Assembly: GCA_010015675.1 (NCBI GenBank)
Contig: ML977055.1
Location: forward strand, 29,901 to 93,900
Direction: 5' to 3'
Source: Byssothecium circinans
Lineage: Eukaryota; Ascomycota; Dothideomycetes; Pleosporales; Massarinaceae
DNA: 64,000 nucleotides
The notes below the pieces were generated by a model, which saw only the letters and a list, made by a program, of their open reading frames with translations, was not told where the DNA came from and searched no databases. This document shows positions 20,811 to 34,634 of the stretch, piece after piece. The position numbers and the translations under genes are program-made. How positions within the stretch are numbered: position 1 is the stretch's first letter; the number at the start of each line of letters is the position of its first letter.

Positions 20811-23800
20811 CTAGATGCCCTTCCGCCTCTTGTATGGGTTTTCTAAATCGTCGCCAGCCTTCCTCTTCCGGTGATCAGGCCTGCCAAAGGAAGCATGCAA
20901 ACCCTGCGCTTGGATCAATTTTTCCGCCGAGAAAGGGGACCCGCTGATGTTATACGGTTGTGATTTACGTTGTTGCAGGGATATTGCGAATCTCTCGACG
21001 GTACTCAACTCGACCTGTAATCGAAAGTTCCCATCCTCGTCAAAGCAAGAGGAATCGTTCACGGCCGCGATGAGACACTTGTCCAAATAAAACTGCGCCG
21101 AAATGTTTGAAAGCTGGTCAAAAAGCTCCTGGAACGCTGGGTCATGGCGTCTCAGAGAACATAGTATTCGTCCAGAACCAACGTGTTTTCCGTCATTTCG
21201 CCGAGGAATTGAGTCCAGCTCAAAGTAAAACAGGGATGCAACCACGCACCGAGCTATATTATCAATTGCATCAGATAGCGAATGATCTCCTTTCACTTTC
21301 GACTTCAGCTCGGGAATGCTCATTGTATCGTCCAGTTTTGGCTCCTCTCCATCAAACTCTATGTTAAGACGGTGATATCTTGGGTGCGCAATAAAGGCTT
21401 GCTTTACCTTTTTATCTCGCATTTTCTCCCAGAACAACCGACAAAGCCGGGGAAACGCTCCATTTTTCCAGATACCTTGGGGAACGTCCGTAGGTAGTTC
21501 ATTACTTGATGCTGGCTCACCGGTTCCTAAAGAGACGACAAAGTCGGGCTCTTCAACGTAGGGGAACATGGCTGCTACCTCCGAAAGTGCTGAGATTAGC
21601 GGATCGTTCTCAAGCGGTCCCGCATCTTGGAAGGTCCCGATATTACTGATACTCTTTGGCGGAAAAAACCTATCGAGAGCGTAAGATAAGTGCAATTAAA
21701 GTGGTTGGACAAACATACCCAGGCGCTGCAGAGGCAGATCTCGCTCTATATATGGTTAGCGATCATCCTTAGTGTTTGGAAGACATCTTACATTTCCCAC
21801 AATGGTACATCGCCATGTCCATCCTTCGGCTTAATTACATGATCTAATTCCTTAGTCAGGACATTTGATAGGATTTAATTCTCTTCAACATACCTCGCTC
21901 CTTGACGCGCTCGCCGACACCATTATAATTAGTAAAAATCCGGCAAGACGGCTTCTTGTCAACAGTCGCAACCGGTAAACCAACACGAGTGCCCGTGGCA
22001 GTTGCATGCGAAGCATCCAGAATGCTGCGATTTGCGCCGAACACCTGTTTCAACGCCGCTTCGATGTTTTCCGGCGGATAAAGGCCATCAGCAAAATATG
22101 ATATTAGGAGTTCTAAGACACGGGGAAGAAAAGGAAGATTTAAAACTTTCCGGCGTTGAAATGCCAGCTTTGCGAGCTTTTCAAATATATCTGTACAGTC
22201 GTCAATCGACCAACCGTTGATAAACATAGCTAGGACGATCAATCCACATGAGATGGTTAGCAAGTGCTGTTAAGGTCTGGGAAAGAAACTTGCCTGAACT
22301 GATCCCGAAAGCAACCTTGAAGAACTTTTGAAATGGAATTGACAAGCCAATCCTATCTTGAATCCGCTTCATCAGCTCTAATGGTACCACCCCTCGGGAT
22401 CCTCCTCCGTCGATGCAGAGAACTCCAACCCCAGCTGTTGGGGGATGAACTTTTACGGTTAACTCTTCAGGCATACTTGTACCGCAAAGAAGGCAATTGC
22501 GCATTTTGAACATCCAAGGATCAACAATGCAGCACTCCCCAAATACTAGTACGCAATTCTCACAAATAGTATGGCCACACTGCAAGCCATACTGTGGTCG
22601 CCGTCGCAAACAGCAAAGGCATGTGCTACTACTCTTGATATCGCGCCAACAAGCATCGAATTGACGCAGGTTTCCCCGGTGAATCTCTAATGCCGGCTTG
22701 CTATCCTGGCTGAGCTCTTCAAAATATTGCTGAAGGTGTTTCTTGATCAAGCTGATGAATCCGCTTCGAAGCATCACATCGCTGGAAGCGTCGAATGCAA
22801 TTACCCTGTCCTTACTAACCTTGCAAAGGGAAGTTTTGTACAAAGTTTCGAATACTGTTGCGGGGGGGGGGAAACTACACTATCGTTAGTTTTGCAAGAT
22901 CTGGACCGGGGCCAACTTACGATGAGCATTCGGTGGGTAGCTGTCTAGGAGAAGACCGGATGCAATGGTGGGAGCTACGAATTCAGTTAGCTCGTCTGGA
23001 GACTTAGCATGTTTGATGAAGTTAAATAAATGCTCTTCGAGGTCGACAGCCACGGGTTATGTTCCCTGGACGCTTGAATGAAGTCGAATGGTTTGGCAGC
23101 GCAATTAGAAAAGTGGTCGCAGGCGCTCTTGACAAAGGCAACAAAATGAGTTGTCGAGAATAACAAGCGCTCATTTTCCCGATTCTTTCGCACTTGATCA
23201 GAACCGCTCATAAGGCGCTCTTTGAGCAGCCGGTGACGGGCATCGACAGATATGGTGCCATTTGGGAAAAGGGCGATGACATCAATCGCCGAGATCTGTT
23301 CTGATAGATCCTTCGTCGTTTCCTCACGTAGCAGCCATAACAAGGCTTTTCGAGCCTCCTTCTCGCTTTCGGCTCCCGGTGGGACTTTTTCAGTTACTAC
23401 AACAACCCGTGGGTGCGTACTCCTAGGAAGTGTCGAAGCGTTGCCCTGGTCTAACCAGGCGGCCAAATGGCGAGCAACCTGCTTGAAGCCGCCTAGATCA
23501 TCGCTAAAGAAGCAGAAAATATCAGCAAACGGGAATAGCAGCTTAGAGTAGATGGCAGTTGCAATTCGATTCGGGTCGACACTTTCGCCTGCTCCGCGAA
23601 TGGTTCGTCTAGTTATTTCGTGGCACTTCTCAGAAGGTATTCTGCCCTTTGGAGTCTTCATGAGAAGTGCGCCTTCCGCAATGAGTGCTGGTCTTCCATT
23701 AGAAAGGCTCAAAGGGTCTATATGTAGATGCACCTCGCCTGTGCTCCGTTTGGTGGTAAAACGCCGAGATCTCTTTATGCCGAAGAGTTGTCGCAACGCT

Positions 23801-24027
23801 ACAGATTTTGCTGTTCCGCCGATTAGCACGAACAAACTTGGGCTCACAGTATCAGGGTTGGATATGTGGTTTGCAATTTTTTGCAATCTATCTGTAACCA
23901 GGAAGCAGGTATCATTGCCTTGTGTGCAAAGGTTCAGCCAGTTGGGGTGGTCACAGTTCTTCATGCTAAGGCTTGTTAAGTCGACTCTCGAGGCAAACCA
24001 AGCTTTATAGACTAAGACAGGAACCAA
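20811..24027 (-). pseudogene. Patatin-like phospholipase with N-terminal NTPase-like region and RING-like zinc module (PLP), damaged
   Basis: Six exons on the minus strand (24027-22921, 22854-22294, 22247-21894, 21843-21792, 21745-21719, 21669-20811) code a protein of about 985 residues. Order of parts: an N-terminal region with VLIGGTAKSVALRQLFG (a degenerate P-loop-like turn); a Cys-rich zinc module CLCCLRRRPQYGLQCGHTIC, ENC, CLLCG; then a patatin domain with the oxyanion loop CIDGGGSRGV, the serine motif GISSG and the catalytic Asp in FQDAGP (DGG/DGA in most relatives). Patatin enzymes are Ser-Asp lipid acyl hydrolases. Two defects are visible: a one-base frameshift near 23055 between REHNP and VAVDLEEHLFNF, and an intron at 22248-22293 with a GC donor and no AG acceptor, exactly after the serine motif. 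The remaining introns are clean. PLP genes are a known Starship cargo family. Sequencing error could account for the frameshift. Confidence 0.8.
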
Positions 24028-24239
24028 ATCTAGGCCACTCTATATATCCTCTGTATCCCAGAACAAGGCCTCTCGTATTCTATTTTTTAGGGCATTGGAA
24101 TATGTGAGGCCCATTTTTGGGTCTTTACTGTGGCCTAAATCTAGGCCTCCCACGCAGGCTTTCACGACAGTGCGGATAGATGTTAAGAATCTGAGATTCC
24201 TTTGAGTACTGTGCAAAGTATTGTACCCCTTCCGTCAAA

Positions 24240-24790
24240 ATGAACTGTAATAGCCATTCTCACGAGCCCTATCATGACGAGTATGTGCCTCCTGATCTTA
24301 AAGCGATGTCACTAACAGTTGCTATAGCATTGATCCGGAATCGAAGCAGAGCGAAGCATATAAGGAGACTAAAATGATTAAGCTATTCAAAGCTTGTTTA
24401 CTAGACTCTGATCGCTCTAAATGTTCACTTTGCGGCCAGGCCCGATCCTCAAAGCAACGAAATGACGGGGCAAATACCCTACTTGATGAATTGATTTGCT
24501 TAAGGCCGAAATGTGCACAGTTCAAAGTTCTCCTAGCAAACGCATCTAGCCCTAATACTCTCACTGTTGAGATAAATCATTATCACTACGATAGCTATAC
24601 CGCGCAAGCCGCTGCACTAGGCAATACAGCTAAGCTTCATGGAGAGAGCTCTTTAGTAGACAGGATTAAACTTCCTGGTAAATGTAGATACCGCTCACAC
24701 TACCAGACACGAAAGATTAAACCTCTGCCTACTATACTAGAAATAGCTCCTCCACCGGTCAATAGGTTCAACAAGCCGTTTTTAGTGTAG
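24240..24790 (+). CDS. Hypothetical protein with CxxC motifs
   Basis: Exon 1 (24240-24280) and exon 2 (24328-24790) splice across a 47-bp intron (GTATGT, ACTAAC branch, CTATAG) to give 167 residues starting MNCNSHSHEPYH. The protein has KCSLCGQARSSK near residue 50 and RPKCAQF farther on, then Tyr/His-rich and basic stretches, ending NRFNKPFLV. No known family. It is the last gene-like sequence of normal composition before the AT-rich block, starting divergently from the patatin gene with a 210-bp gap. Confidence 0.5.
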
Positions 24791-27611
24791 GAAATGGAAC
24801 TGGTGTTAGGTAGCTTCTAAAAAACAGTTAACCCTCACGAGAAACGGATTTGGAAGAATAGTTGTAGCTAAATCAAATACTTAGTGCTCTATTACTGTTT
24901 ACCGACTCTCTATATCCATGTCCTCCCTTAATATTGTTAAATTAAGCTCTAGGAAGGCCGCTAGTGTAAACCGCGTTAGCAAGACTAAATTCTTTTCCTT
25001 AGTTACTAATTTAAATGCAGTGGACTTTCTTAGTTTCTTCTTTTCAGTCTTCTTTGTAGACTTGGCAAGCTTTTCCTGTCTTCTTCTTACTTGCTTAGGA
25101 AACTTATTCCTGGCCTTTAGGTGCGATCGCTAATATAGTTAAAGAAGACTAAATTAATAAAATATCATGCTTACCAACTTTTCTATTCTTCTAACCTAGT
25201 TAATATTGGGCGATGACATGTATGAGTATATATAGTCCTTCTTTGTGTTACGGGCAATAAAGACCACTTTAATTCTATCAAGCTCGCCATACTATAGAAG
25301 CTTACTCGTAAGTTCCTTTAGTCGCTAAGTGACTTGCCAATTAAAGCGCTTGATTGCTTTGTTACTTGTTATTGTAGTGATTAATAGGGCGTTTTAGAAA
25401 GACATACTAAAGCAGTAGTAGCAGACTTATACTTGCTAGATTCTAGAAATAGCAACTGTATCTAGCCTAGATTTTATTCTCTAGGCTTTTTTTAGCTTAC
25501 ACTAAGCTGAAATTAGTTCACTAAAATTAGGTAATAAACCAAGAACGACCTACCTAATGCTTAGAATTAGACCTTGCGATGGACATTACTTAGTAATATA
25601 TAGTTGCCTTTAGATGCCTTATAGGATCACTTATTATTGCTTATTTATTTATTTCAATCACTATTGTACGCATATATAGAACTTTCTATCTACAAAAAAG
25701 CCTTACTATAGTCCTACGTAAGTACTTAAATTTCCCTAGTTAACAAGTGCTGATGAATGAATAATTTACACAAATAATAAAATAAGTAATAAAGCTCGTA
25801 AGACTGTTTAAGGCATGTTAGATAAAACTATCTACTTAAAAAAGTTAGATTTCTATCCTATGTTAAGCGAAAGGGTGAATGCTCTAAAGGCTGCGTTTAA
25901 GAAAAGGAAGGATTATATTAGTACTATCTAAATTTATATTCTCTATAGCAGCTTTTCTATAGTAGTTTTAGATAGATATTAATAAGTAATTTACATGTTT
26001 ACCGCTTAGAAGCGAAGAATCCAGTTCTTAGTATTATCTAAAAAAAAGTTTGACTTAGCGATCGTAGCTTAGTCGGCATGCATCTAGGGTAAAACGTAGG
26101 TACTAACATTTAGTCTTACTCAGCCAGGATATGTCTTACGCAATGACAAATCTAGTGTTCGCCTAGCAATTGCTTGCAAGAATAAAAGTTAGCGTTATTT
26201 TTAGCCTTATAACTACAGGCTTTTCACTAACTGCGACGTTTATTCTTTGTACCTGGCCGCAAATTCCTAGTAATTACAATTTTACTACTTAGTTAAAGCA
26301 CATCTACTATTCAACTTGCTCTGCTAAAGCACTCTCACATCCTTCCTTTCGCTATCATCTTTTTGTAGAAGGGTTGCAACTCTTTTTTACAATTACAAGA
26401 GCTCTGGCTTATCTGCAGATTAGCTAAAATACAGATAGCTATAAAAAGAACATAAGCAGTAATCTAACTATTAGCATAAATAATAGATAAATCTATCTCG
26501 TAGCGTAACTTTAATAAAAAGATAATAACTCTACTAAACAGCTTCTAGAGCTTACGTTTATTTTTTTTAATACTTTATTCTTAATTATACACTTTTTTTT
26601 AGTCCTTTATTTAAAAACAATGAGTATACAAAGGAAATACACTAGCCTAAAAGATTTTCTATACTTATAATTTTATCTGTCTTTAATTTAGATTCTAACT
26701 TAGTGCCGTTAGGTGTCTTTTAAGTCTAGCAACCTTAGACTTTAGAAAGAGCCTTTTCGTAGACTTGTGCAACCTTTTTTATCTTTTACTTATATTCAAT
26801 CTACTAGCGTAACATAGCCTTTTTACTTTAAAGAAGTTTAGTCTTTAATTGCTTTACTAGCTAGAAGGTTTCCTTTAGCTCGGCTGATTCATTCTAGCAC
26901 GAATAGCTGCAGCAATCGCAACAGTCATTAGTGTATAGCTAAGACTTTAAGATACTAATTTCCTGTTCAGCACGATCAAGGCTACAACTTAAGAAATTGT
27001 TTAAAGTAAAGAGCTGCTAATTCTTCTGTTATTCCCCTTTATAGGCCGCCAAGAGCTAGACAAAATCTAGCTCATTTTAACACAGCACTTTCTGTGACAA
27101 GTTAATGGAAACGGTCAAGATAAAGTCGAGAGTATTAAAGCTTTGCATGTAATAGCGGTAAAAGTTATTATACGCTCAGAATATAGACTATTGATTAGAT
27201 TAGCAAGAAAGCTTAGGTATTAACAACACTTATATCAGCCTATTGCTATTGCGCTGCTATAGTTATATTGTAAATTAGTTTAATTAATTATTATAGCACT
27301 ACGTTTAAAGTATTAAGACGTAGATAATACTTAAATAAACGCTCCACTACTAAATAATGTAAGTCTTAAAACTTACTATTAGGTGGCTACTTCTAGCGTT
27401 TCCATGCTATTTTTAGATTTAGGACTTTGATATTTCAAGCAATATAACTAAAATAGTTGTATTGGCTAAGGGAGCCTGTTTTATAATAACATTAGCTAGC
27501 TTTTGTAAGCTTACTTATAACTCCTTGAAACCAGATTTCCTTTTCTTAGCATACGGATTTAAGAACGTGGATAAGCTAAAAGCCTTTAAGAGGAGTCTTC
27601 GGTTCTTGTAG

Positions 27612-27616
27612 TCCTA
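27612..27616. repeat. Left target-site duplication TCCTA
   Basis: TCCTA directly precedes the left LTR and is repeated right after the right LTR at 35095-35099, as expected of integrase-mediated insertion. Confidence 0.85.
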
Positions 27617-28076
27617 TATTACCGAGAAGTATACTTGCCAAGCCTGATCCGTGTAAAAGGAAAACAGTTAGTGTATAGCATATACGTTAAATAATATGCT
27701 TTAGTAGTTTAAAAAGCAAACGTGCAAAAGCAACTAATTCTATAACTAACTATAGAATAACTAAGTATTAATTTAAGTAAGAGATGAACTATAAAGAATT
27801 AACTACAAAAAATCAAAATTAAAAAAACAAAGAAAATCCGTCTAGTTTTTATACTGCTTATTCTGTTTCTTTAACAAGTTTTTGATCTCGCCTAAAGCTC
27901 TTGCTTTTTTTACTTTTTAAATTTTTGCTTAATTCTAGAATCTATAGGATTTTTAAGCTTTAGTAAGATCATAATCACGTAATCAACACTTTAGCTCTTT
28001 TTAGCGCTTCGCTATCTAATACTCTCTTTAAGCGTATCGTTTTTGCGTAGCTGCGCTTATATATTGTTTTATAACA
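27617..28076 (-). repeat. 3' LTR of the Gypsy element
   Basis: 460 bp, from TATTACCGAGAAGTATAC (originally TGTTAC, G to A) to ATAACA. It aligns with the right LTR over its full length without length change and is the more heavily mutated copy. Confidence 0.9.
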
Positions 28077-31000
28077 TTTTCCTCCTCTTTAAGGTTATTA
28101 TCTTAATATTTTAAAAAATGTGTCTGCTGTACTGCTTTTTTTTGTGGCTAGTATATAAGTTATGCGTGTTTTTAATTGCTTATAGTGTTGTAGCTTTTTT
28201 TAAAATTTTATTAACTTTTTTTTAACTATGCCTAAAATTCTGTTTGAATCGTTAACTACGCGTTATTGTTATCGTGCTAACTAAATTTGTTCTTAAGGGC
28301 TGAAGATAACACTAGATTGCAAGCATTATTAAAAGCGTAAGCTTTGTTATTTTATTAATGTAGTTACTAGTTAGTACACCGTTTACATTTAAATTCACGC
28401 TAAGTGCAGTTTGTTTGTTCCTAAAGAAAAGTAAAAGAAAATGCAAACCAAAAAAAAAAAAAAAATATTATATTTTTTTATTTTAAAGTTAAGGCTGCGC
28501 GGCTTTAGGCTAAGTCCACCTAGCTACGCGTGAAACTGGCTAAGCTTAAAGCCCGCAAGCGTTTTTTTGCAAACTAGAATTACTGTGTTTTAAGCGTGAT
28601 AAACACTATGTAAAAGGTAAAAACTTTAAAAAGTACAAAAACTATTATTTTGCTTAAACTGCCGCTATCCAAACTGTTATTAGCTGACCTAGGCTGGTTG
28701 CAAGCTAATTTTTTTTTATCCTTTTTTAATTTTTTTTTGTTTTTTGTTTTTTTTTGCTTTTTGTTTTTTTTTGCTTTTTTAGCGAACACGGAGTTTTTGC
28801 TTTTAAATGCCGTTAATAGTAGTCTTTCACCAATTTTTTGTAGTCCGTAAAATTTTGTATTAATTTTTAAGTATTTTAGTTATTTGGCTAGTCCTTCTAC
28901 TTGACCAAGTATTTCCACTAACGATTAATTTTTTGTAGGTCCTTAATTTTTTTAACCTTGTAGTTTTTATTTTTAAGCTTGATTCATGTCTCAACCTTGG
29001 CATCCAGTGGTGCTAGTTTAAAAAAGGATTTATAAAAAATAAAGTATATACGCATGCTTTTAGAGAGTTTTAGTTTAAATATTACTAATTTTTTAGCCTT
29101 TAGAATTTAAAAACGTCTTATTTGAAAGTTATCCAGTTTGTCGCATGGCCGTTTAGTTTTCAAATTTTTTTATAATAAATTTTTTTTTTTTTTTTTTTTA
29201 AAAGTTAGTCCTTCAAGCTTTTTCTTGTTTGCTAATTTAGCTGTTGTAAGGTTCCTTTAATTAATTTATTAACTTAATTTGTTATGTAATTTACGAAGTA
29301 GTTATGCTTTATTATCAGCTTTAGCTAAAAGGCTTTTAACGTCTTTTAAATCTTAATAAGCAGTCAGCTCATATCCGTAATTTGCGTAGTGCGGGGAGTA
29401 TCCTATTGTTAAAAATCTTATACTGTTGTAAGCTAATTGTGCTATTAGCAAAAGTTCAATTTAGTTATTTTGCAGCTTGTTAGCGTATATCTTTAAGTAC
29501 TGTTTTAATGTCTAGTTTGTCCGTTCCGTTTAACCATCTATCTGCGAATAAAAGCTAGTTAAAAGCTTTTTGTCAATTCTAAGCTTTGCTAAGAACGTGC
29601 TTTAATATTTAGAGGTGAATAGTGTTTTACAATTAATAATAAACTGTTCTAGCATACTATATTAACTAACAACTGCCTTAGTTACTTTGTAAGCTATTTC
29701 TTTGACTATAACTGTTTTTTTTATTAGTACAAATATTAATGCTTTAGTTAATTAGTTAACAATTACTAATATTAAGTTGCATAGCCATGCTGATTTAAGT
29801 TTTAACAATTTTAAAAGTTTTATAATAAAGTTCATCATAACGCTAATCTATAAGCGTGCGGGTGGTTTTAGCAATTAAAGTAATCCGTAAAGCTTATGTC
29901 TTTTAGACTTGTTTTTAAAGCAGGCTAAACAGTTGCCTATCGCGTTCTAAACTGCTTTTTGTATATTAGGAATTAAATACTCGTTTAAAATTTGTCAAAC
30001 CATTTTGTTAATCCTAAAGTGTTTGTACTTTTTAGACTTATGTAAATTTTGTATTAAAACTAGTATATAAGCTTTTTATAGTATAATTTGTTGTTTTTTA
30101 TTTTAAAGTAGTCCTGCTTTTAAATAGTTTACTAAATTGTATTTTACTTTTTATGCGAAAGTCAAACAATTGTAATCCGCGAAGTCGTGTACCTTTAGTT
30201 CCTAATAATTAATTCTGGCTACTTTAAATAATTAGGGTTAATTATAGCTTATACTTCCATCGTCGTCCTTCCGTAGAACCGCGTCGTGCGTGATAGGTTT
30301 ATCTGTTTCTTGAAAATCAAATCTTCGGCTAAAAGCGTTCGCCGCTCCGTTCAGCAATCCTAAGCAATGGTGCACTTTGAAATTGTAATCTGCTATTATT
30401 TTAGCCTATTTAACTTATCGTTAGTTGAGCTTTTTAGTTGTTATAAAACTCGTTAAGTTTTAATAATTTAAATATATTTTTATCTAGTATTTAGCGCTTA
30501 CTAACTAGGCTCGCTACTGTTCAAAAAAGTCTACTATTACTAGTAGTTTCTTGTCGTGAACGTTGTAGTTAAGTTTCGCTTTTAAAAACTTTTAAAAGTA
30601 GTAAAATACTAGTCTTTACTTTTTATTTTTACTTTGCTATAAAAGAATTACTTTTAAAGCGTAGTCTAATGCATTTATCATTATTTATAGTAACCATTCT
30701 AGATTATGCATTTAAAGTATAAAGGCTAACAAAAACATTTTTTTAAACTTTTTAAAAGCTTTTTACTGTTCTTGTCTTTAATAGAATCCTTTTTCTTTCT
30801 TAGTAATTTTTATAAAAGGCGCTGTAGTTTTTAAGTATCCTATAATAAACTTCTAGTAAAAGTTAGCGAATTTTAAAAAAAATTGCACGTTCTTAATTGT
30901 TTTAGGTCTTGGCTATTTTTTTACAGTTTCAATTTTTTTTAAGTTTATAGCGATGCCGTCTTGTGAAACAATGAATCCTAAGTAGTCTATTTCCGTAACA

Positions 31001-34000
31001 TGAAATTTATATTTTTTTAGCTATAAAAGTAATTAATACTTTTTAAACTTTTTAAGCACTTTTTTAACATATTTAATGTGATTTTTAAATATTTTTAAAG
31101 TATACACCAGTATATCGTCCAGGTACGCAGTCATAAAAACGTTCAAGTATTCGTAAAGTGCTTAGTTGACAAGCACTTAAAATATCGCGGGCACGTTTGT
31201 CAGTCTAAAAGGCATAACTGTATACTCGTATAGTTTATAACGAGTTTTAAAAGCAGTTAGCTATTTAAAATCCTTAGCTATTTGTATTTGATAGAATCTA
31301 TCTCGCATATTAAATTTTATAATTTACTTGACTTTTTAAAGGCGGTCTATGAGTTCCTGGATTAAAGAAAAAAAGTAGTAGTTTTTTTTTATAATATAGT
31401 TAAACTGTTTGTAGTTTACATAAAGTCGCAGCTTTTTATTTTTTTTTAAAATAAAAAAAATTAGTAAAGCTATTAGGCTTGTACTTTCTTGTATATATCT
31501 CTACTTTAAATTTTTTTTAATATACTCTTGCAGTTCTAATTGTTAGTTTAGCATAAGTGGATATATTAGTCTTAAGCGCAGTTTCGCGCCTTCCTTTAAG
31601 TAAATCTTGTAATTTTAATTTTGGTAATCTAGTAATACAGTTTCTTTTATTTCTTTAAATAAGTTTTAAAACTTCTTGTATTTTGGTAGTATTGTTGGTC
31701 GAGGTTCGTCTTTTATAAACATAACTTTCTGTATTTAAATAACTTCTATTTGCGAAAAGTCTTTTTTATAAATTTTTTAATTTTATAAGGCGATATTTTG
31801 CTAATCCGTCTAGTCTGACTAAGTGAGCTTTGAATTGCTAGGCTCAATCTTCCGTAGCGTATTTTAGCAATCTTGCGCGCTAGTTTTTAGCTAAACATCA
31901 TGCCTTTTTGCTAATTAATAGTAGGATTGTGTTTTTTAAGCTAATTATAACTAATTAACATGTCTTTTTTACTAAAATTTATAATGTTGAGGGATGTTGT
32001 GTCTTTAATTTTAAGTATATAAAATAACACTTTTTAAGTTTCCAATTTTAAAAATTTATTGCTGTAAGATATTAGTCCATCGTCGGCTAATACTACTTAT
32101 ATTAAACGTTTTTTATTTTAATAAAGTATATTGTATTTTTTAATTACTTGTAAAAAAATAATTGTTTATACAGTTTCACTATTTACTAGTGCTGTAAGCC
32201 TGCGTTTGTGTACACGCACTTTTATTTTTAATTAATAAATTAGTAATTCTAGGTGTTGTATATTATATAAAATTGTTGTAAAAATGCTTTTACTAGTATA
32301 ATCTTATCCTTAGTAGCATTTTAATTTTTTAACTCTTTAAATTTTTTTAAAAACTAACTTATTTTTGCTTGTTAAATAAGTGTATTAAACAGCTGTTATT
32401 ATAATATGCTATTTATAATAGGCGTTTATGCTCTATCTCTAAGTTGTCTTATCGCAGAAAACTTTTTTTAAGTTTTTTTAAAAAGTATGCTTGACATAAG
32501 TCATCAAAGTATTAGTTATAAAGCAAGTTGTTATAACTTTTTTTTTAATAGCTTTAAGTGGGCGTTTCATAGTTTAAGTGTATAAAATATTGTTTTTAGC
32601 TGCTTTATCTTTTAGATGGCTTTGTAGCTAGTATTGCGTCTTTAGCAACGTTCATTATACTTGTTGTATAAGTGCTATTTTTTGTTTAAAAGTGTTTTCT
32701 TTAGTTTTGTTAAATAGCGCTAGAAACTTGTAGCATTTGCATACAGTTACCAGGTACTTAAAAGAAAGCAATAGCTTATAGTTAACTTTATGCCAGGCTT
32801 ATGCAGCTTCTTTTTTTAAAAAGAGGTAGAATATACATTCTGGCAGTGCTTTACACTAGTTTTACTTAAATTTTTTATAGTCACAATTTTTAAAGTGCCT
32901 TATAAAATAATAATGCAAATATGTGTTGCTTTTACATATTAATATTTTACTATTTAGACGTTTGGCTGGCCAGTACTCTACAACGTGCTTGCTTAGCTAG
33001 TGCAGTTAGCAAAGCTTATTATAGCACCTGCTTTATTTTAAGCGCTTGTACCATTTTTGCTAGTATTTAAAGTAGTGTATGTGACAGTTATCTTTTAAGC
33101 AATTTTTTTCTAAAAAAAAGCGTAAAAAAATTGTCTAAGCGTGTGTTACACGCTTTGCTTTTTTTTATAAATAAATAATATAGTGCTTTTTCGTGCAGTT
33201 ATACTATTTAACTTCGTTATATTTGTTATTAACTTTAATTTGCTATACTTTCGCCTGTGGGTTTTGCTTTTTTATTGCTACTGCTATTGCTTTGTTAGCG
33301 TGACCTCCGCGCACTAACGTGTCTTAAGTGCACGTTTTTTTTTTGTGTATATCGTTTTTATATATTTAGCATAAATTGTCTTTAAGCCTTCGAAGGACCT
33401 TATAGTTATTTATCTAGTTTAAAAAACAAATTATTTCATGCTTAACATTAAAGCTTGTTGTCTAGGCTAAAATAAGTTTTATATTGTCGTAGTTAGATAA
33501 CTCTATCATTTAATTTTATTTTAAAGGTAGGCAAAAAGTAGGCCGTTATCGCAGTTCCTTTAGTCTGTTTTTCTTAAGTTCTGTTACTTTGAACTTGACT
33601 ATTTTTATCTTAATTGCTTTAAGCTTACTAGCTTGTTCTTAATTTTTTGGATAGTTTTTACGAAAGTGTCTTACTTTACTGCATTGAAAGCATGCCTTCT
33701 TCTTAAAGTGTTCTTAGCGTTGCTTATAAGTCAGGCTGTTTAATTGTTTTTTCTTGCTTTTATTAAATTGCTTTTTTTGTTAAACTTTGTTTGTTATTAC
33801 CACATTGCTATTTTAGTTATATTGTAGTGTTTTTGGTTTTCAGTGTCTTTTAAAGTTAAAAATAATTATTGTGTTTTTTTGCTTTTTTTGCAGCGCTTGT
33901 TTGTAAAGCCTATTATTGATTTAAGTAACCAAGTTAATTATATCCTGCAAGTTGTCTAGCTTGTTGTAGTAGATTATTTTATCTTTAACTATTTCTTTCA

Positions 34001-34634
34001 GCTTATTATAGAAAGCTGTGCGCAACGGCGCATTATCTTAATTAATTTTTAACTGTAGCTACTTAAACTCCGTCACATATTTGGCAACTAACTTTTCCTG
34101 CTAAATCTAAAATATTTTTTGCTTTGCTTGAATCTTTTCGTTAAGTTTATTAAACACTTTTTAAATCTTTTCTTTAAATGCTGTCTAGCTTTTAAAGATA
34201 GCTTTCGTATTATTTTTGCAATGCTTTATCTTGTTTGTAAAATAGTTGTCTATAAAGAGTTATATTTAAGTAGCTGCCTTGTCTTTCAAGTGCATACCAG
34301 CCGTAAAAATCTTGTTTTGATTTTTTGTTATAAAGTTGAACCAACAGTACAAATTTATGTTAGTAAAAAATAGCTTTAAGCTATCTTGTTTTTTGTTGTA
34401 CTTTTCTAGCGCCGCAATTTTTCTATAAGGTGCAGTGTCTTTAGCCTAAAGTTAAACAATTGCCTGCATCAATCTGTTAATCTATTTAGCTTATTGCTGT
34501 ATCTAGTTAGCCTGGTTAGCTATTACTAATACTAGACTTAAAGCAGGTATACTAACACTACTACTAGCAACACGTAAAGTAGCAGAAGCTGCTATTACGT
34601 ACGTTTAAGTTTTTAAACCTGTAGGTAGTTAAAG
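28077..34634 (-). pseudogene. gag-pol relic of the Gypsy element
   Basis: Translated on the minus strand and ignoring stops, three landmarks survive. Near 33692-33642 is a CCHC zinc knuckle (ACFQCSKVRHFRKNYP) whose last Cys has become Tyr by TGT/TGC to TAT, a G-to-A change. At 31125-31114 is the reverse-transcriptase active site YLDD within TAYLDDILVYT. Near 29935-29885 is the integrase zinc-finger end CLACFKNKSKRHKLYGL. The order is gag, RT, integrase, typical of Ty3/Gypsy. Stops and substitutions are spread along the whole body, so no protein is made. A chromodomain after the integrase could not be confirmed. Confidence 0.85.

Noticed and set aside
23000..23060. Explaining the patatin-gene frame change by an intron (GTGGCT...TCTCCAG)
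   Set aside because: Removing it leads directly to a stop, while the sequence it would remove reads as family-like protein in the shifted frame.
28580..28850. Lys-rich (minus) and Phe/Leu-rich (plus) open frames
   Set aside because: They arise from a T-rich low-complexity run inside the RIP-degraded Gypsy element.
33300..33360. CRISPR-like or regular spaced repeats in the AT-rich block
   Set aside because: Apparent repetition is due to biased composition (TAG, CTA, TTTTTA) and not to regular spacing; the organism is also a fungus.
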